Source: Clostridia bacterium
GTDB taxonomy: Bacteria; Bacillota; Clostridia; Lachnospirales; Lachnospiraceae
Length of the DNA: 64,000 nucleotides
Assembly (NCBI GenBank): GCA_910575725.1
Contig: CAJTFE010000001.1
Span: 269,360-333,359 of the forward strand
Reading direction: 5' to 3'
Shown: in pieces, positions 1-7,398 of the stretch
How positions within the stretch are numbered: position 1 is the first letter of the stretch
How the letters are laid out: each line of letters begins with the position of its first letter
Notes under the pieces: generated by a model
Seen by the model: only the letters and a program-made list of their open reading frames with translations
Databases searched by the model: none
What the model was told of the DNA's origin: nothing
Position numbers and translations under genes: made by a program

Positions 1-1
1 C

Positions 2-616
2 CTGCCGGTCTTTTTTGACAGCCAGTATAATTGCGCGGCTCTGGCTGAGAAATATTACGGAAACGGCCGGGATGCGGAGGATTTTCTTTTTGTGGGAATT
101 TCCAACGGAATCGGTTCCGGCGTGGTGTCCGGGGGAGAGATTAACCGGGACTTTTGCGGTTTTACAAGTGAGCTGGGCCATGTGAGCATTGACTGGAACG
201 GCAGAAGGTGCACCTGCGGCCGCAAGGGATGTCTGGAAGCGTATGCAGGCAGCAGGGTTATTACAAAGCGCATGGCTGAGCTTACCGGCAGGCATCTGGA
301 ATTTCAGGAGCTTTGCCGTCTGGCAGAGGAGGATTCCCTGGCTCACAGTATATTTGAGGATATGGTGGATAAGCTGGCCTGCGGCATTACGAATGCGGTA
401 AATCTGTATAATCCCCAGAAGGTTCTGATCGGACACGAGGGCTTCTGGCTGCCAAAGCGGTATCTTTTAAAGCTACAGGAGCAGATTAACAAAAGAAAGC
501 TTTTGGGAGATTACCATGAGGTAAAGGTAGAGAAGCCGGCATTCCGGGAAAACTCCCATGTGATTGGGTGTGCCTGCAGCCTGCTGGAACGGATTTTTGA
601 AGGGGAAGTGCTCTAG
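2..616 (+). CDS. ROK-family protein, C-terminal part (5' end outside window)
   Basis: The reading frame is already open at the window edge, so the N-terminus is missing. The family signature is clear: a GIGSGVV phosphate-binding loop, then GHVSID and the zinc-type motif CTCGRKGCLEAYAG. ROK proteins are either sugar kinases or NagC/XylR-type sugar-responsive repressors. Where kinases carry the END-A-N motif with the catalytic Asp, this protein reads FFDSQYNCAALAE, so that Asp position is occupied by Gln. From this I infer a non-catalytic, regulator-like protein, although the region that would hold a DNA-binding HTH lies outside the window. It ends 13 bases before a long palindrome. Confidence 0.85.
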   Translation: MPVFFDSQYNCAALAEKYYGNGRDAEDFLFVGISNGIGSGVVSGGEINRDFCGFTSELGHVSIDWNGRRCTCGRKGCLEAYAGSRVITKRMAELTGRHLEFQELCRLAEEDSLAHSIFEDMVDKLACGITNAVNLYNPQKVLIGHEGFWLPKRYLLKLQEQINKRKLLGDYHEVKVEKPAFRENSHVIGCACSLLERIFEGEVL

Positions 617-628
617 GAGATCGCTGCA

Positions 629-794
629 CTAGTAGTCCGTATCGGAAATCCTTGTGCATATTTCTGAGGATATTTTTCCGAGAGTGCAGGTCAAAAAACG
701 CAGACGTAGTGGTGCTACGGCGAGGCTTTTTGACCTGTGCTATCGGAGAAATAGACCGGAAATATGCACAAGGATTTCCGGTACGGACTACTAG
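629..794. repeat. 166-bp near-perfect palindrome (type C)
   Basis: The outer arms CTAGTAGTCCGT and ACGGACTACTAG are exact reverse complements. Pairing continues inward through CGGAAATCCTTGTGCATATTTC, then GCAGGTCAAAAA with TTTTTGACCTG, and ends in a small CGTAG/CTACG hairpin. Folded as RNA or single-stranded DNA it would make a stem of roughly 75 pairs with a few internal loops. It fills nearly all of the space between the ROK gene and the flavodoxin gene and has no coding capacity. It is about the same length as the type A repeats near 32.3 and 36.5 kb but differs in sequence. A MITE-like element is the best guess. Confidence 0.8.
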
Positions 795-836
795 GAACAG
801 CCCAAGCCGAAAATGTACGGGAAAAGGAGAAAAAAT

Positions 837-1601
837 ATGTCTGTTTATGAAATTCATTTCAGCCCCACGGGAGGCACAAAAAAGGTTTCCGATATTTTTA
901 CAAAAGCCTTTGCGTCGGAAAGCACCTATCTTGATCTGACGAAGCGGGAGGATGATTTTTCCACATATGCATTCCAGAAAGAGGACATCTGCATTGTGGC
1001 GGTTCCTTCCTACGGGGGCAGGGTTCCAGATGCTGCCGTATCAAGGCTGCGCCAGTTAAAGGGAAACGGGGCCCGGGCAGTTCTGATGGTGGTGTACGGC
1101 AACCGTGCCTACGACGATACTTTTGCGGAACTGCAGGATGTTCTGGAGGAGGCCGGTTTTTCCTGCGTGGCCGGGATAGCGGCAATTGCCGAGCATTCCA
1201 TTATGCGCCAGTTTGCCGCCGGAAGGCCGGATGCCCAGGATGAAAAGGAGCTTGCCGGTTTTGCCAGGGAGCTTCGTGCTAAGATAGAAGCAGGAGAAGC
1301 GTCAGCGCCCGTAAAGCTTCCGGGAAACCAGCCTTACCGTGCGTATGGCGGCGTTCCCATGAAGCCCAGGGCAGGAAAAAACTGCAGCCAGTGCGGTCTT
1401 TGCGCCAAGGAGTGTCCGACAGGTGCGATTTTGCCGCAGGAGCCGTCAAAAACAGATACGGATGCATGCATTTCCTGTATGCGCTGCATCGCAGTCTGCC
1501 CACGGGAAGCCAGGAGCGTCAGCAAAGCGCTCCTGGCGGCAGGAAGCATGAAGCTGAAAAAGGCTTGCAGCGTCCGCAGAGAAAATGAATTATTTTTATA
1601 G
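837..1601 (+). CDS. EFR1-type flavodoxin/ferredoxin protein
   Basis: A 254-residue cytoplasmic redox protein. The N-terminal half is flavodoxin-like, with an FMN phosphate loop FSPTGGTKK near residue 8 and a PSYGGRVPD loop near residue 60. The C-terminal part carries two [4Fe-4S] motifs, CSQCGLCAKECP and CISCMRCIAVCP, as in bacterial 2[4Fe-4S] ferredoxins. Proteins of this make-up are called EFR1-family ferrodoxins and presumably pass single electrons between ferredoxin pools and an unknown acceptor. The start at ATG 837 is chosen because AAGGAG lies nine bases upstream; an in-frame ATG at 813 has no such site. It stands alone, converging with the riboflavin transporter gene. Confidence 0.85.
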   Translation: MSVYEIHFSPTGGTKKVSDIFTKAFASESTYLDLTKREDDFSTYAFQKEDICIVAVPSYGGRVPDAAVSRLRQLKGNGARAVLMVVYGNRAYDDTFAELQDVLEEAGFSCVAGIAAIAEHSIMRQFAAGRPDAQDEKELAGFARELRAKIEAGEASAPVKLPGNQPYRAYGGVPMKPRAGKNCSQCGLCAKECPTGAILPQEPSKTDTDACISCMRCIAVCPREARSVSKALLAAGSMKLKKACSVRRENELFL

Positions 1602-1607
1602 GAAGGG

Positions 1608-2252
1608 TTAGATGATACCCTTCATTACAAGCACGGAAACTGCGCAGGTTGCAAAGAGGAAGAGGGAGAATACAATCACTCCCTTGGAATCCCCGGTCTG
1701 CTCTGCAGTGGAGGGCAATGCAAGCTTGGCTTTCCGAAGAGCCGTCACCACAGGCTTGTAGAAGAGAAGTGCAATCGCCGTATTAAGGCCGCCCTTTAAC
1801 AGGTTGAAGGGCAGGAAAGCGGGCAGCAGCAGCTCGGCTACGGCGGCTCTCGGATATCCCATGTAAATAGGAGTCACTAAGTAATTCCACAGCAGCATTA
1901 CCATAACCATGACGCCGCAGCCGGCAAAGAGGCCAAGCATGGCTCCCGATTTGGTGTGTTTTTTCTTGTAGATAAAGGCGGCGGTGCAGGCAAAGCTGCA
2001 GCTTGAGAGCACATTCATAATAAAGCCGATGATGCCGGTATCGCTGGCCGAGATCATTTCGATAAAGGAAACCACCACTGAGATAATAAAAGAGGCAAAG
2101 GGTCCCAAGAGGAAGCCGCCGATGACAATCATGACATCCTTGGGATCGTACTTTAGAAAGAGTACGACCGGAACGCGCCCTACCACCATCAGGGCGTAGG
2201 CGATGGCACAGAACATGCCGATTAAAGCGATTCTTTGTGTTTTCTGGTTCAT
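1608..2252 (-). CDS. ribU: Riboflavin ECF transporter S component RibU
   Basis: A 214-residue integral membrane protein with about six hydrophobic segments and the charged loop FLKYDPKDVMIVIGGFLLG, a hallmark of RibU-type substrate-binding (S) components of energy-coupling factor transporters. It would bind riboflavin outside and work with shared EcfA/A'/T subunits encoded elsewhere. The ligand assignment is strongly supported by the FMN riboswitch immediately upstream. The start is ATG 2252, preceded by GGAGG; an in-frame ATG at 2351 lies inside the riboswitch terminator and is not used. Confidence 0.92.
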   Translation of the reverse strand: MNQKTQRIALIGMFCAIAYALMVVGRVPVVLFLKYDPKDVMIVIGGFLLGPFASFIISVVVSFIEMISASDTGIIGFIMNVLSSCSFACTAAFIYKKKHTKSGAMLGLFAGCGVMVMVMLLWNYLVTPIYMGYPRAAVAELLLPAFLPFNLLKGGLNTAIALLFYKPVVTALRKAKLALPSTAEQTGDSKGVIVFSLFLFATCAVSVLVMKGII

Positions 2253-2340
2253 TGTTATATTCCTCCATTTCTGATTCCGGAAGCTTCCTCGAAGCTGCAA
2301 GTGTGAAATCACTTTTGGGAAGACTCCGGATTTTACTGTA

Positions 2341-2378
2341 ACAAAAGACACCTAAAAAACGTTCGTCTTCCAGGTGTC
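2341..2378 (-). terminator. Riboswitch-controlled terminator
   Basis: On the minus strand GACACCT pairs with AGGTGTC around a loop of about 18 bases, followed by TTTTGTT. It sits between the FMN aptamer and the ribU start, so it is the likely expression platform: FMN binding would favour this terminator and switch off riboflavin uptake. Confidence 0.7.
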
Positions 2379-2444
2379 ATAATCATCAGAATAAAAAGCA
2401 ATACAACAAAAACTCTGCCAAAACAATTCTGACCTTGTACACAT

Positions 2445-2613
2445 CTTCTCTCATCCAGACTATACTGTCGGTTTTGGAATCTCACCAAATCCTGTCCTGA
2501 ACAAGAAACCAATCCAAAGGCATACCTGCCCTTTGGGAAAAGCTTCTCTCAGAACCTGCGCATACACGCTCGCGGACTATACCGCCGATCGGGAATCTCA
2601 CCCTGCCCCGAAG
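2445..2613 (-). promoter_or_regulatory. FMN riboswitch (RFN element)
   Basis: Read on the minus strand, the conserved RFN blocks appear in order: GGGTGAGATTCCCGA, CGGCGGTATAGTCCGCGAGCG, a variable stem (AAAGGGCAGGTATGCCTTT), GGATTTGGTGAGATTCC, AAAACCGACAGTATAGTC and GGATGAGAGAAG. The ends pair as CTTC/GAAG. This is the classical FMN-binding aptamer, here controlling ribU. Confidence 0.95.
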
Positions 2614-2639
2614 ACTTTCCGTATTCAAATGTCGATTTC

Positions 2640-2668
2640 ATTATAGCAAGCCCTTTTATCCCTGTCAA
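2640..2668 (-). promoter_or_regulatory. Promoter of the FMN riboswitch/ribU
   Basis: On the minus strand TTGACA and TATAAT are separated by exactly 17 bp, a consensus housekeeping promoter. Initiation would begin about 20 bases before the aptamer. The sequence between here and the aroE stop (2669-2733) shows nothing else. Confidence 0.85.
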
Positions 2669-2733
2669 TGAATAATTTGCGAATTTACAATATTTTACAA
2701 AACTGTTCTTGAAAGATCCTTTTTAAGTACACG

Positions 2734-3603
2734 CTACTGAAAAAATTTCTCCCGGATAGTCCCCACAGGCATATCCTGCCCTGTCCACAGGCGGAACGCC
2801 ATAGCCCCCTGGTGAAGGAGCATATAAAGCCCGTTGAACACCATACAGCCCCGTTCCTTAGCCATATGCAGGAGCGCCGTAGTTCTTGGATTGTAAATCA
2901 CGTCCCCCACCGCCAGATCCGGATGAAGCATGGAAGCATCGGGAATCAGACAGGCGTCCGTCTTAGGCGCCATTCCCACAGACGAAGCGTTGATCAGGCA
3001 GTAGCTGTCCTTAAGGCTTCTGGCAAGCTGGGAATGATCCTGCAAATCATACAGATGCAGAAGACAGGCAGTCTTACTGCGGATAAGGTCTGCCTCCTGG
3101 GCAATAAGCCGGGTGGAAGCGCTGTGAGGCCTGGAAAAAATATCAATGGAATATACGCCGTCCAGAGCAGCCTGTGCAATGATCGAGGCGGCCGCCCCTC
3201 CGGAGCCGAGAACCGTCAGACGCTTGCCGGCAGCACGAAGCCCGGCGTCAGCCATAGACTGCATAAAACCGTAGCCGTCCGTATTGTCTCCGTATAAAAC
3301 ACCGTCTTTATTTACCACCGTATTGACAGAGCCGGTGAGAAGGGCCGTATCCGAAAGGACGTCCACTCTCTGATGCATCAGCCGTTTTAAGGGCATGGTG
3401 CAGTTCCAGCCGGCTGCGCCTATGGCAGTGAGCCCGTCGACAGCCTTTCGGAAAGTGTCCTCTGTGACGTCAAAGGCCAGGTAAGCATAGTCAAGCCCCA
3501 GAAGACGGAAGGCTTCGTTGTGCATGGCCGGGGAGATACTGTGTTCCACAGGACTTCCAAGCAGCCCGGTTAGTTTTGTTTTTCCGGTAATCATATCTTT
3601 CAT
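2734..3603 (-). CDS. aroE: Shikimate dehydrogenase
   Basis: A 289-residue soluble enzyme that reduces 3-dehydroshikimate to shikimate with NAD(P)H in aromatic amino acid synthesis. Visible motifs are the substrate pocket SPVEHSISPAMHN near the N-terminus, the catalytic-Lys block GWNCTMPLK (usually NVTxPxK), NTDG with the catalytic Asp, the dinucleotide loop LGSGGAAAS and the C-terminal LLHQGAMAF. Of two in-frame ATGs, 3603 is preferred because GGAGG lies nine bases upstream, inside the codons that follow the first ATG (3618). Because NC replaces NV and the gene stands alone, a quinate/shikimate dehydrogenase of YdiB type cannot be excluded. Confidence 0.88.
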   Translation of the reverse strand: MKDMITGKTKLTGLLGSPVEHSISPAMHNEAFRLLGLDYAYLAFDVTEDTFRKAVDGLTAIGAAGWNCTMPLKRLMHQRVDVLSDTALLTGSVNTVVNKDGVLYGDNTDGYGFMQSMADAGLRAAGKRLTVLGSGGAAASIIAQAALDGVYSIDIFSRPHSASTRLIAQEADLIRSKTACLLHLYDLQDHSQLARSLKDSYCLINASSVGMAPKTDACLIPDASMLHPDLAVGDVIYNPRTTALLHMAKERGCMVFNGLYMLLHQGAMAFRLWTGQDMPVGTIREKFFQ

Positions 3604-3620
3604 GGGAAATGCCTCCATAA

Positions 3621-3661
3621 TAAAAATCCAAAAGAACCGCAGTGAAACTGCCGCAGGGTTC
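3621..3661 (-). terminator. Possible leader attenuator before aroE
   Basis: On the minus strand GAACC...GCAG pairs with CTGC-GGTTC, followed by TTTTGGATTTTTATT just before the start codon. It lies between the promoter and the gene, so it could attenuate transcription. No T-box or other known aptamer consensus is visible. Confidence 0.35.
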
Positions 3662-3702
3662 CTAAGATTATGGCTATAGGCCGTATTTTTCTATTATGGC
3701 TT

Positions 3703-3731
3703 ATGCTATAGGAGTTTTGCAAAAAAGTCAA
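3703..3731 (-). promoter_or_regulatory. Promoter of aroE
   Basis: Minus-strand TTGACT and TAGCAT are separated by 17 bp, about 100 bp upstream of the chosen start. Confidence 0.65.
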
Positions 3732-3821
3732 GAAGAAGAGACGAGGGATCAGAAACAGGAGGTACTAGTCACAGAGTGAACAGCAACACAGACGACAAAA
3801 AGATATAAAATACAAAATATT

Positions 3822-3850
3822 TAGACTGGAAAGAACCGAAGATATATGAT
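3822..3850 (+). promoter_or_regulatory. Candidate promoter of the rnfC2-metVF operon
   Basis: TAGACT and TATGAT are 17 bp apart and 47 bp upstream of the TTG start. The -35 box is poor, which would fit a regulated promoter. Confidence 0.45.
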
Positions 3851-3896
3851 ATATTGATAAAAGATTTGTGAATCAATTTAACAGGAAGGTGATCAA

Positions 3897-5858
3897 TTGG
3901 AAAACTATACGAAGTATAAGTTGAAGAGCAATGAAGAACTGGCGTCATTACTGGACGGAAAGGATCAGCTGTTCCTGATTGCATGTAACAAGTGCTTCAA
4001 GGAATTCGAGACTGTTGACGAACCGGACTGCGGCGAGCTTGAGAAGCTGGCCCGCGAACTGGGAAAGACGGTTACGGGCAGCGTGAAGGTTGACTTTTTG
4101 TGCAACAAGGTACAGACGGAGAAGAAATTGCAGGGCTTGATTCCGGAAGGAACCGAGAATGTGATTGTTATTTCCTGCGGTCTTGGCGTTCAGACGGCTG
4201 CCGGCATGGGGGACAAGCCCGTATATGCGGCTGCCGACTCCATCAATTACAGAGGCCATCACGGCATGGCCCTGACCCAGAAAAACTGCGGCGCGTGCGC
4301 GCAGTGTTACTTGAATAGTACAGGGGGCATCTGCCCTGTGGTTGACTGCTCCAAGAGCCTGCTGAACGGACAGTGCGGAGGCGCTAAGAACGGCAAGTGC
4401 GAAGTGGACAGCAGCAAGGACTGTGCGTGGGAGAAGATTTACAAGCGTCTGGAAAAGCAGGGACGGCTTGCGGAGTTTTTGGCCGAACCCGTACATATGC
4501 GCGACTTTTCCAAGATCAATCATAAGGCAATTCAAGACTATGTAAAGTCCATCCGGGAGAACCGCTTTGCCGGGTATTACGGCGGCGTGCATCCTTTGGA
4601 GCGCAAGGAATTTACAGAGCATCTTGCTCTGCAGAGATTCCCGGAGCCGGAGGTTGTGGTGATTCCGCTGTCCATGCATGCGGGCGCCCCGGCCAATCCC
4701 ATTGTGGAGGTGGGCGATACGGTGAAGGCAGGCCAGAAGATCGGGGAATCGGCCGGATTTATCAGCAGCCCCGTTCATTCCAGTGTCAGCGGAACCGTAA
4801 CGGCAATCGAGGTACATAAGCATGCCACAAGAGGCGAATGCTTGTCCGTAGTGATACGTTCCGACGGAAAAAATACGCTGGACGAATCCGTAAAGCCGGG
4901 CAAGAGTCTGGACAGCCTGACGCCGGATGAGATTGTTGAGATTGTCCGTGAGGCGGGAATCGTAGGCATGGGCGGCGCGGGCTTCCCTACATCGGTAAAA
5001 TTAAAGCCGCCGAAGCCCATTGATACCGTGCTGCTCAACGGCTGCGAGTGCGAGCCGTATCTGACTGCGGACCACAGGGTGCTGCTGGAATTTGCAGACG
5101 ACGTGATTTTCGGTCTTAAGGCAATTGTCAAGACCGTAGGTGCGGAAAAAGGAATCATTGTTATCGAAGACAATAAGCCGGACGCCATTGAACTGCTGAC
5201 GGCCAAGACGGCGGATATGGCTGAACTTGAAGTTGTTACGGCTAAGACAAAATATCCTCAGGGCGCTGAGAAGATGCTCATTAAGCGCGTGCTGAAAAGA
5301 CAGGTTCCAAGCGGCGGACTTCCGGCGGATGTAGGCTGCGTGGTGAGCAATATCAGCACCACGAAGGCAATCTCCGACGCCATCCAGAAGGGAATGCCTC
5401 TGGTGGAGCGCGTGGTGACGGTTACCGGCGAGCATGTGAAGAAGCCGGGCAACTATATTGTGAAGATTGGCACGAATACAAAGGATCTTCTGGATTACTG
5501 CGGCGGTATCACTGGTGAGGATGTGACCATCAAGGCAGGCGGCCCCATGATGGGCTTCGTTCTGACCGACACGAATGTACCGATTATGAAAGGCTCCAAC
5601 GGAATTATTGCCGTGGATACCAGCCATACGGCTGAGCAGCCATGTATCAAGTGCGGACGCTGCGTGGATGTATGTCCCATGGAACTGTCTCCTTTGTATT
5701 TTGCAAAATTTGCAGACGAGGAGAACTGGCAGGGCATGAAGGATAAAAATATCATGGATTGTCTCGAATGCAGGTGCTGTGAGTATATCTGTTCCTCCAG
5801 AATTCCGCTGGTTGCCAAGATCAAGGCCGGCAAAAATGCAGTAAGGGGGATGAAGTGA
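3897..5858 (+). CDS. rnfC2: RnfC2-like subunit of methylene-THF reductase with fused MetV-like domain
   Basis: A 653-residue protein in two parts. Residues 1 to about 205 resemble the stand-alone MetV encoded next door, sharing CGxGVQT, CYLN-TGGICP and CSKSL-NGQCGG blocks. The rest is RnfC/NuoF-like: a barrel-sandwich segment, a glycine-rich GMGGAGFP flavin/NADH site, NGCECEPYLT, and two [4Fe-4S] motifs at C583-C593 and C622-C632. In Acetobacterium woodii an RnfC2 subunit feeds NADH electrons to MetF-MetV, and gene order here supports the same role. The start codon is TTG with AGGAAGGT upstream; the stop is one base from metV. No membrane segment is visible. Confidence 0.85.
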   Translation: MENYTKYKLKSNEELASLLDGKDQLFLIACNKCFKEFETVDEPDCGELEKLARELGKTVTGSVKVDFLCNKVQTEKKLQGLIPEGTENVIVISCGLGVQTAAGMGDKPVYAAADSINYRGHHGMALTQKNCGACAQCYLNSTGGICPVVDCSKSLLNGQCGGAKNGKCEVDSSKDCAWEKIYKRLEKQGRLAEFLAEPVHMRDFSKINHKAIQDYVKSIRENRFAGYYGGVHPLERKEFTEHLALQRFPEPEVVVIPLSMHAGAPANPIVEVGDTVKAGQKIGESAGFISSPVHSSVSGTVTAIEVHKHATRGECLSVVIRSDGKNTLDESVKPGKSLDSLTPDEIVEIVREAGIVGMGGAGFPTSVKLKPPKPIDTVLLNGCECEPYLTADHRVLLEFADDVIFGLKAIVKTVGAEKGIIVIEDNKPDAIELLTAKTADMAELEVVTAKTKYPQGAEKMLIKRVLKRQVPSGGLPADVGCVVSNISTTKAISDAIQKGMPLVERVVTVTGEHVKKPGNYIVKIGTNTKDLLDYCGGITGEDVTIKAGGPMMGFVLTDTNVPIMKGSNGIIAVDTSHTAEQPCIKCGRCVDVCPMELSPLYFAKFADEENWQGMKDKNIMDCLECRCCEYICSSRIPLVAKIKAGKNAVRGMK

Positions 5859-5859
5859 T

Positions 5860-6483
5860 ATGTTGATTACTGGGTTAAAAGAGAAAGAAACACTCCTGTC
5901 ACTGACAGGCGGCAGAAAGGTCTTTATCATAAATTGCCATGGATGCCGGGAGGTTCATTTTCCGGAAAAAGAAGCGGAGGAGCTTCAAAAGGAATTGCAG
6001 GCTTCCGGCAATGTGACGGGAAGCATAACAACGGAGTATGTCTGTAACCCGGAAAACATGAAGCTGAATCTTGAGAGGAATATGGACAAGATAGAAGCGG
6101 CCGATGCGGTCTTTGTATTTTCCTGCGGTGTCGGCGTACAGACCATTTCCGAGTATCTGGAGAACAAGACGGTATACGCAGCCTGCGATACATACCCTCT
6201 GCCGGGTTTTCAGGGAGTGACGCCCTTAGAATATGATTGTGATCAGTGTGGAGAATGCTATTTGAATCTGACCGGAGGGATCTGTCCCATCACGGCCTGC
6301 TCCAAGAGCCTGGTCAACGGTCAGTGCGGCGGATCGAAAAACGGAAAATGCGAGGTGGACAGCGAGATGGAGTGCGGCTGGGAGCGCATCTACAGACGTC
6401 TTGCACAGATTGGACGCCTTGACGTATTAAAATGTCCCACACAGGTGCGGAATTTCGCAACTGACAAAGAAGCAGCTGAATAA
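5860..6483 (+). CDS. metV: Methylene-THF reductase zinc/Fe-S subunit MetV
   Basis: A 207-residue cysteine-rich protein of the MetV family (methylene-tetrahydrofolate reductase C-terminal domain). Cysteines cluster in CHGC near the N-terminus and in the CDQCGECYLN, GGICPITACSK and NGQCGGSKNGKCEV blocks, which in this family hold a [4Fe-4S] cluster and zinc. MetV joins MetF in the acetogenic enzyme that reduces methylene-THF to methyl-THF. It starts one base after the rnfC2 stop and lies 13 bases before metF, so all three are surely co-transcribed. It is clearly paralogous to the N-terminal domain of the preceding protein. Confidence 0.9.
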   Translation: MLITGLKEKETLLSLTGGRKVFIINCHGCREVHFPEKEAEELQKELQASGNVTGSITTEYVCNPENMKLNLERNMDKIEAADAVFVFSCGVGVQTISEYLENKTVYAACDTYPLPGFQGVTPLEYDCDQCGECYLNLTGGICPITACSKSLVNGQCGGSKNGKCEVDSEMECGWERIYRRLAQIGRLDVLKCPTQVRNFATDKEAAE

Positions 6484-6496
6484 GGAGAGTGAAATC

Positions 6497-7375
6497 ATGA
6501 AAATTACGGAAGCATTTGAGCGTGGTGAATTTGTAGTTACGGCGGAGGTAGGACCGCCAAAAGGATTTCATATTGAACATATGCTGGAGGAGGCTAAAAC
6601 CTACTTGAGCGGCATTACTGCAGTGAATGTAACGGACAATCAGTCCTCGGTTATGCGTCTTGGTTCTCTGGCGACCTGTAAGGCTCTGAAGGACGAAGGC
6701 CTGACCCCTATTTTCCAGATGACCTGCCGTGACAGAAACAGGATTGCGCTGGAGTCGGATCTGTTAAGCGCCGCATTGTTCGGGATTGAGAATCTGCTGC
6801 TTTTGACAGGAGATCATACGACGCTGGGCGATCATCCCCAGGCGAAGCCGGTGTTTGATTTGGATTCCGTATCTTTGATCCATGCGGTGAAGCAGATGGA
6901 ATCAGGCGTTGATCTGGGCGGAAACGAGCTGGTCGGCGAGCCGCCGAAGTTTGCAAAGGGAGCGGTTGTATCACCCTGCAGCGATTCCGTGGATGTCCAG
7001 CTTGCCAAGATGGAACGCAAGGTTGCCGCGGGAGCGGAATATTTCCAGACACAGGCAGTCTATGAGCCGGAGAAGTTCATTCAGTTTATGGAGAAGGCAA
7101 AACAGTTTGGCAAGCCGGTTCAGCTTGGAATCGTGATTCCGAAATCCGTGGGAATGTGCAGATATATGAATGCAAATGTTGCTGGAATTCATGTTCCGGA
7201 GGAAATGATTGAGGAATTGAAGGCGGATAAGGAAAAGACGAAGGCAGGCATCACTGGCGTGGAGATTGCGGCCCGTGTGATTAAGGAGTGCAAGCCTTAC
7301 TGCCAGGGAGTACATATTATGGCTATGGGATGGGAATCTAAGGTTCCTGAGCTTCTTTCGCAGGCCGGAATTTAA
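6497..7375 (+). CDS. metF: 5,10-methylenetetrahydrofolate reductase catalytic subunit
   Basis: A 292-residue TIM-barrel flavoprotein. Family blocks include TAEVGPPKG near the N-terminus, NVTDNQSS, QMTCRDRNR, LLLTGDH, FQTQAVYEP and LGIVIPKS. It reduces methylene-THF to methyl-THF, the methyl donor for the corrinoid protein made further along this cluster. GGAGAG lies nine bases before the ATG. Length is normal for the family. It is followed after 23 bases by a membrane protein gene in the same direction. Confidence 0.95.
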   Translation: MKITEAFERGEFVVTAEVGPPKGFHIEHMLEEAKTYLSGITAVNVTDNQSSVMRLGSLATCKALKDEGLTPIFQMTCRDRNRIALESDLLSAALFGIENLLLLTGDHTTLGDHPQAKPVFDLDSVSLIHAVKQMESGVDLGGNELVGEPPKFAKGAVVSPCSDSVDVQLAKMERKVAAGAEYFQTQAVYEPEKFIQFMEKAKQFGKPVQLGIVIPKSVGMCRYMNANVAGIHVPEEMIEELKADKEKTKAGITGVEIAARVIKECKPYCQGVHIMAMGWESKVPELLSQAGI

Positions 7376-7398
7376 ATATTCTGTTTTAGGAGGACAAT

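Noticed and set aside
47..60. GAAATATTACGGA match to the type B repeat core near the window start, and again near 23385 on the minus strand
   Set aside because: Both lie inside coding sequence (Lys-Tyr-Tyr-Gly and the first codons of the pseudo-ABC gene) and lack the hairpin and AATAGGAG end. Probably chance.
3604..3735. T-box or other riboswitch before aroE
   Set aside because: A leader hairpin exists, but the T-box GGTGG-ACCGCG core and specifier loop are absent and no other aptamer consensus was seen.
5001..5930. 309-codon frame opposite rnfC2
   Set aside because: Antisense to a well supported gene, rich in His/Leu/Arg as expected from reversed codons, and no ribosome-binding site.
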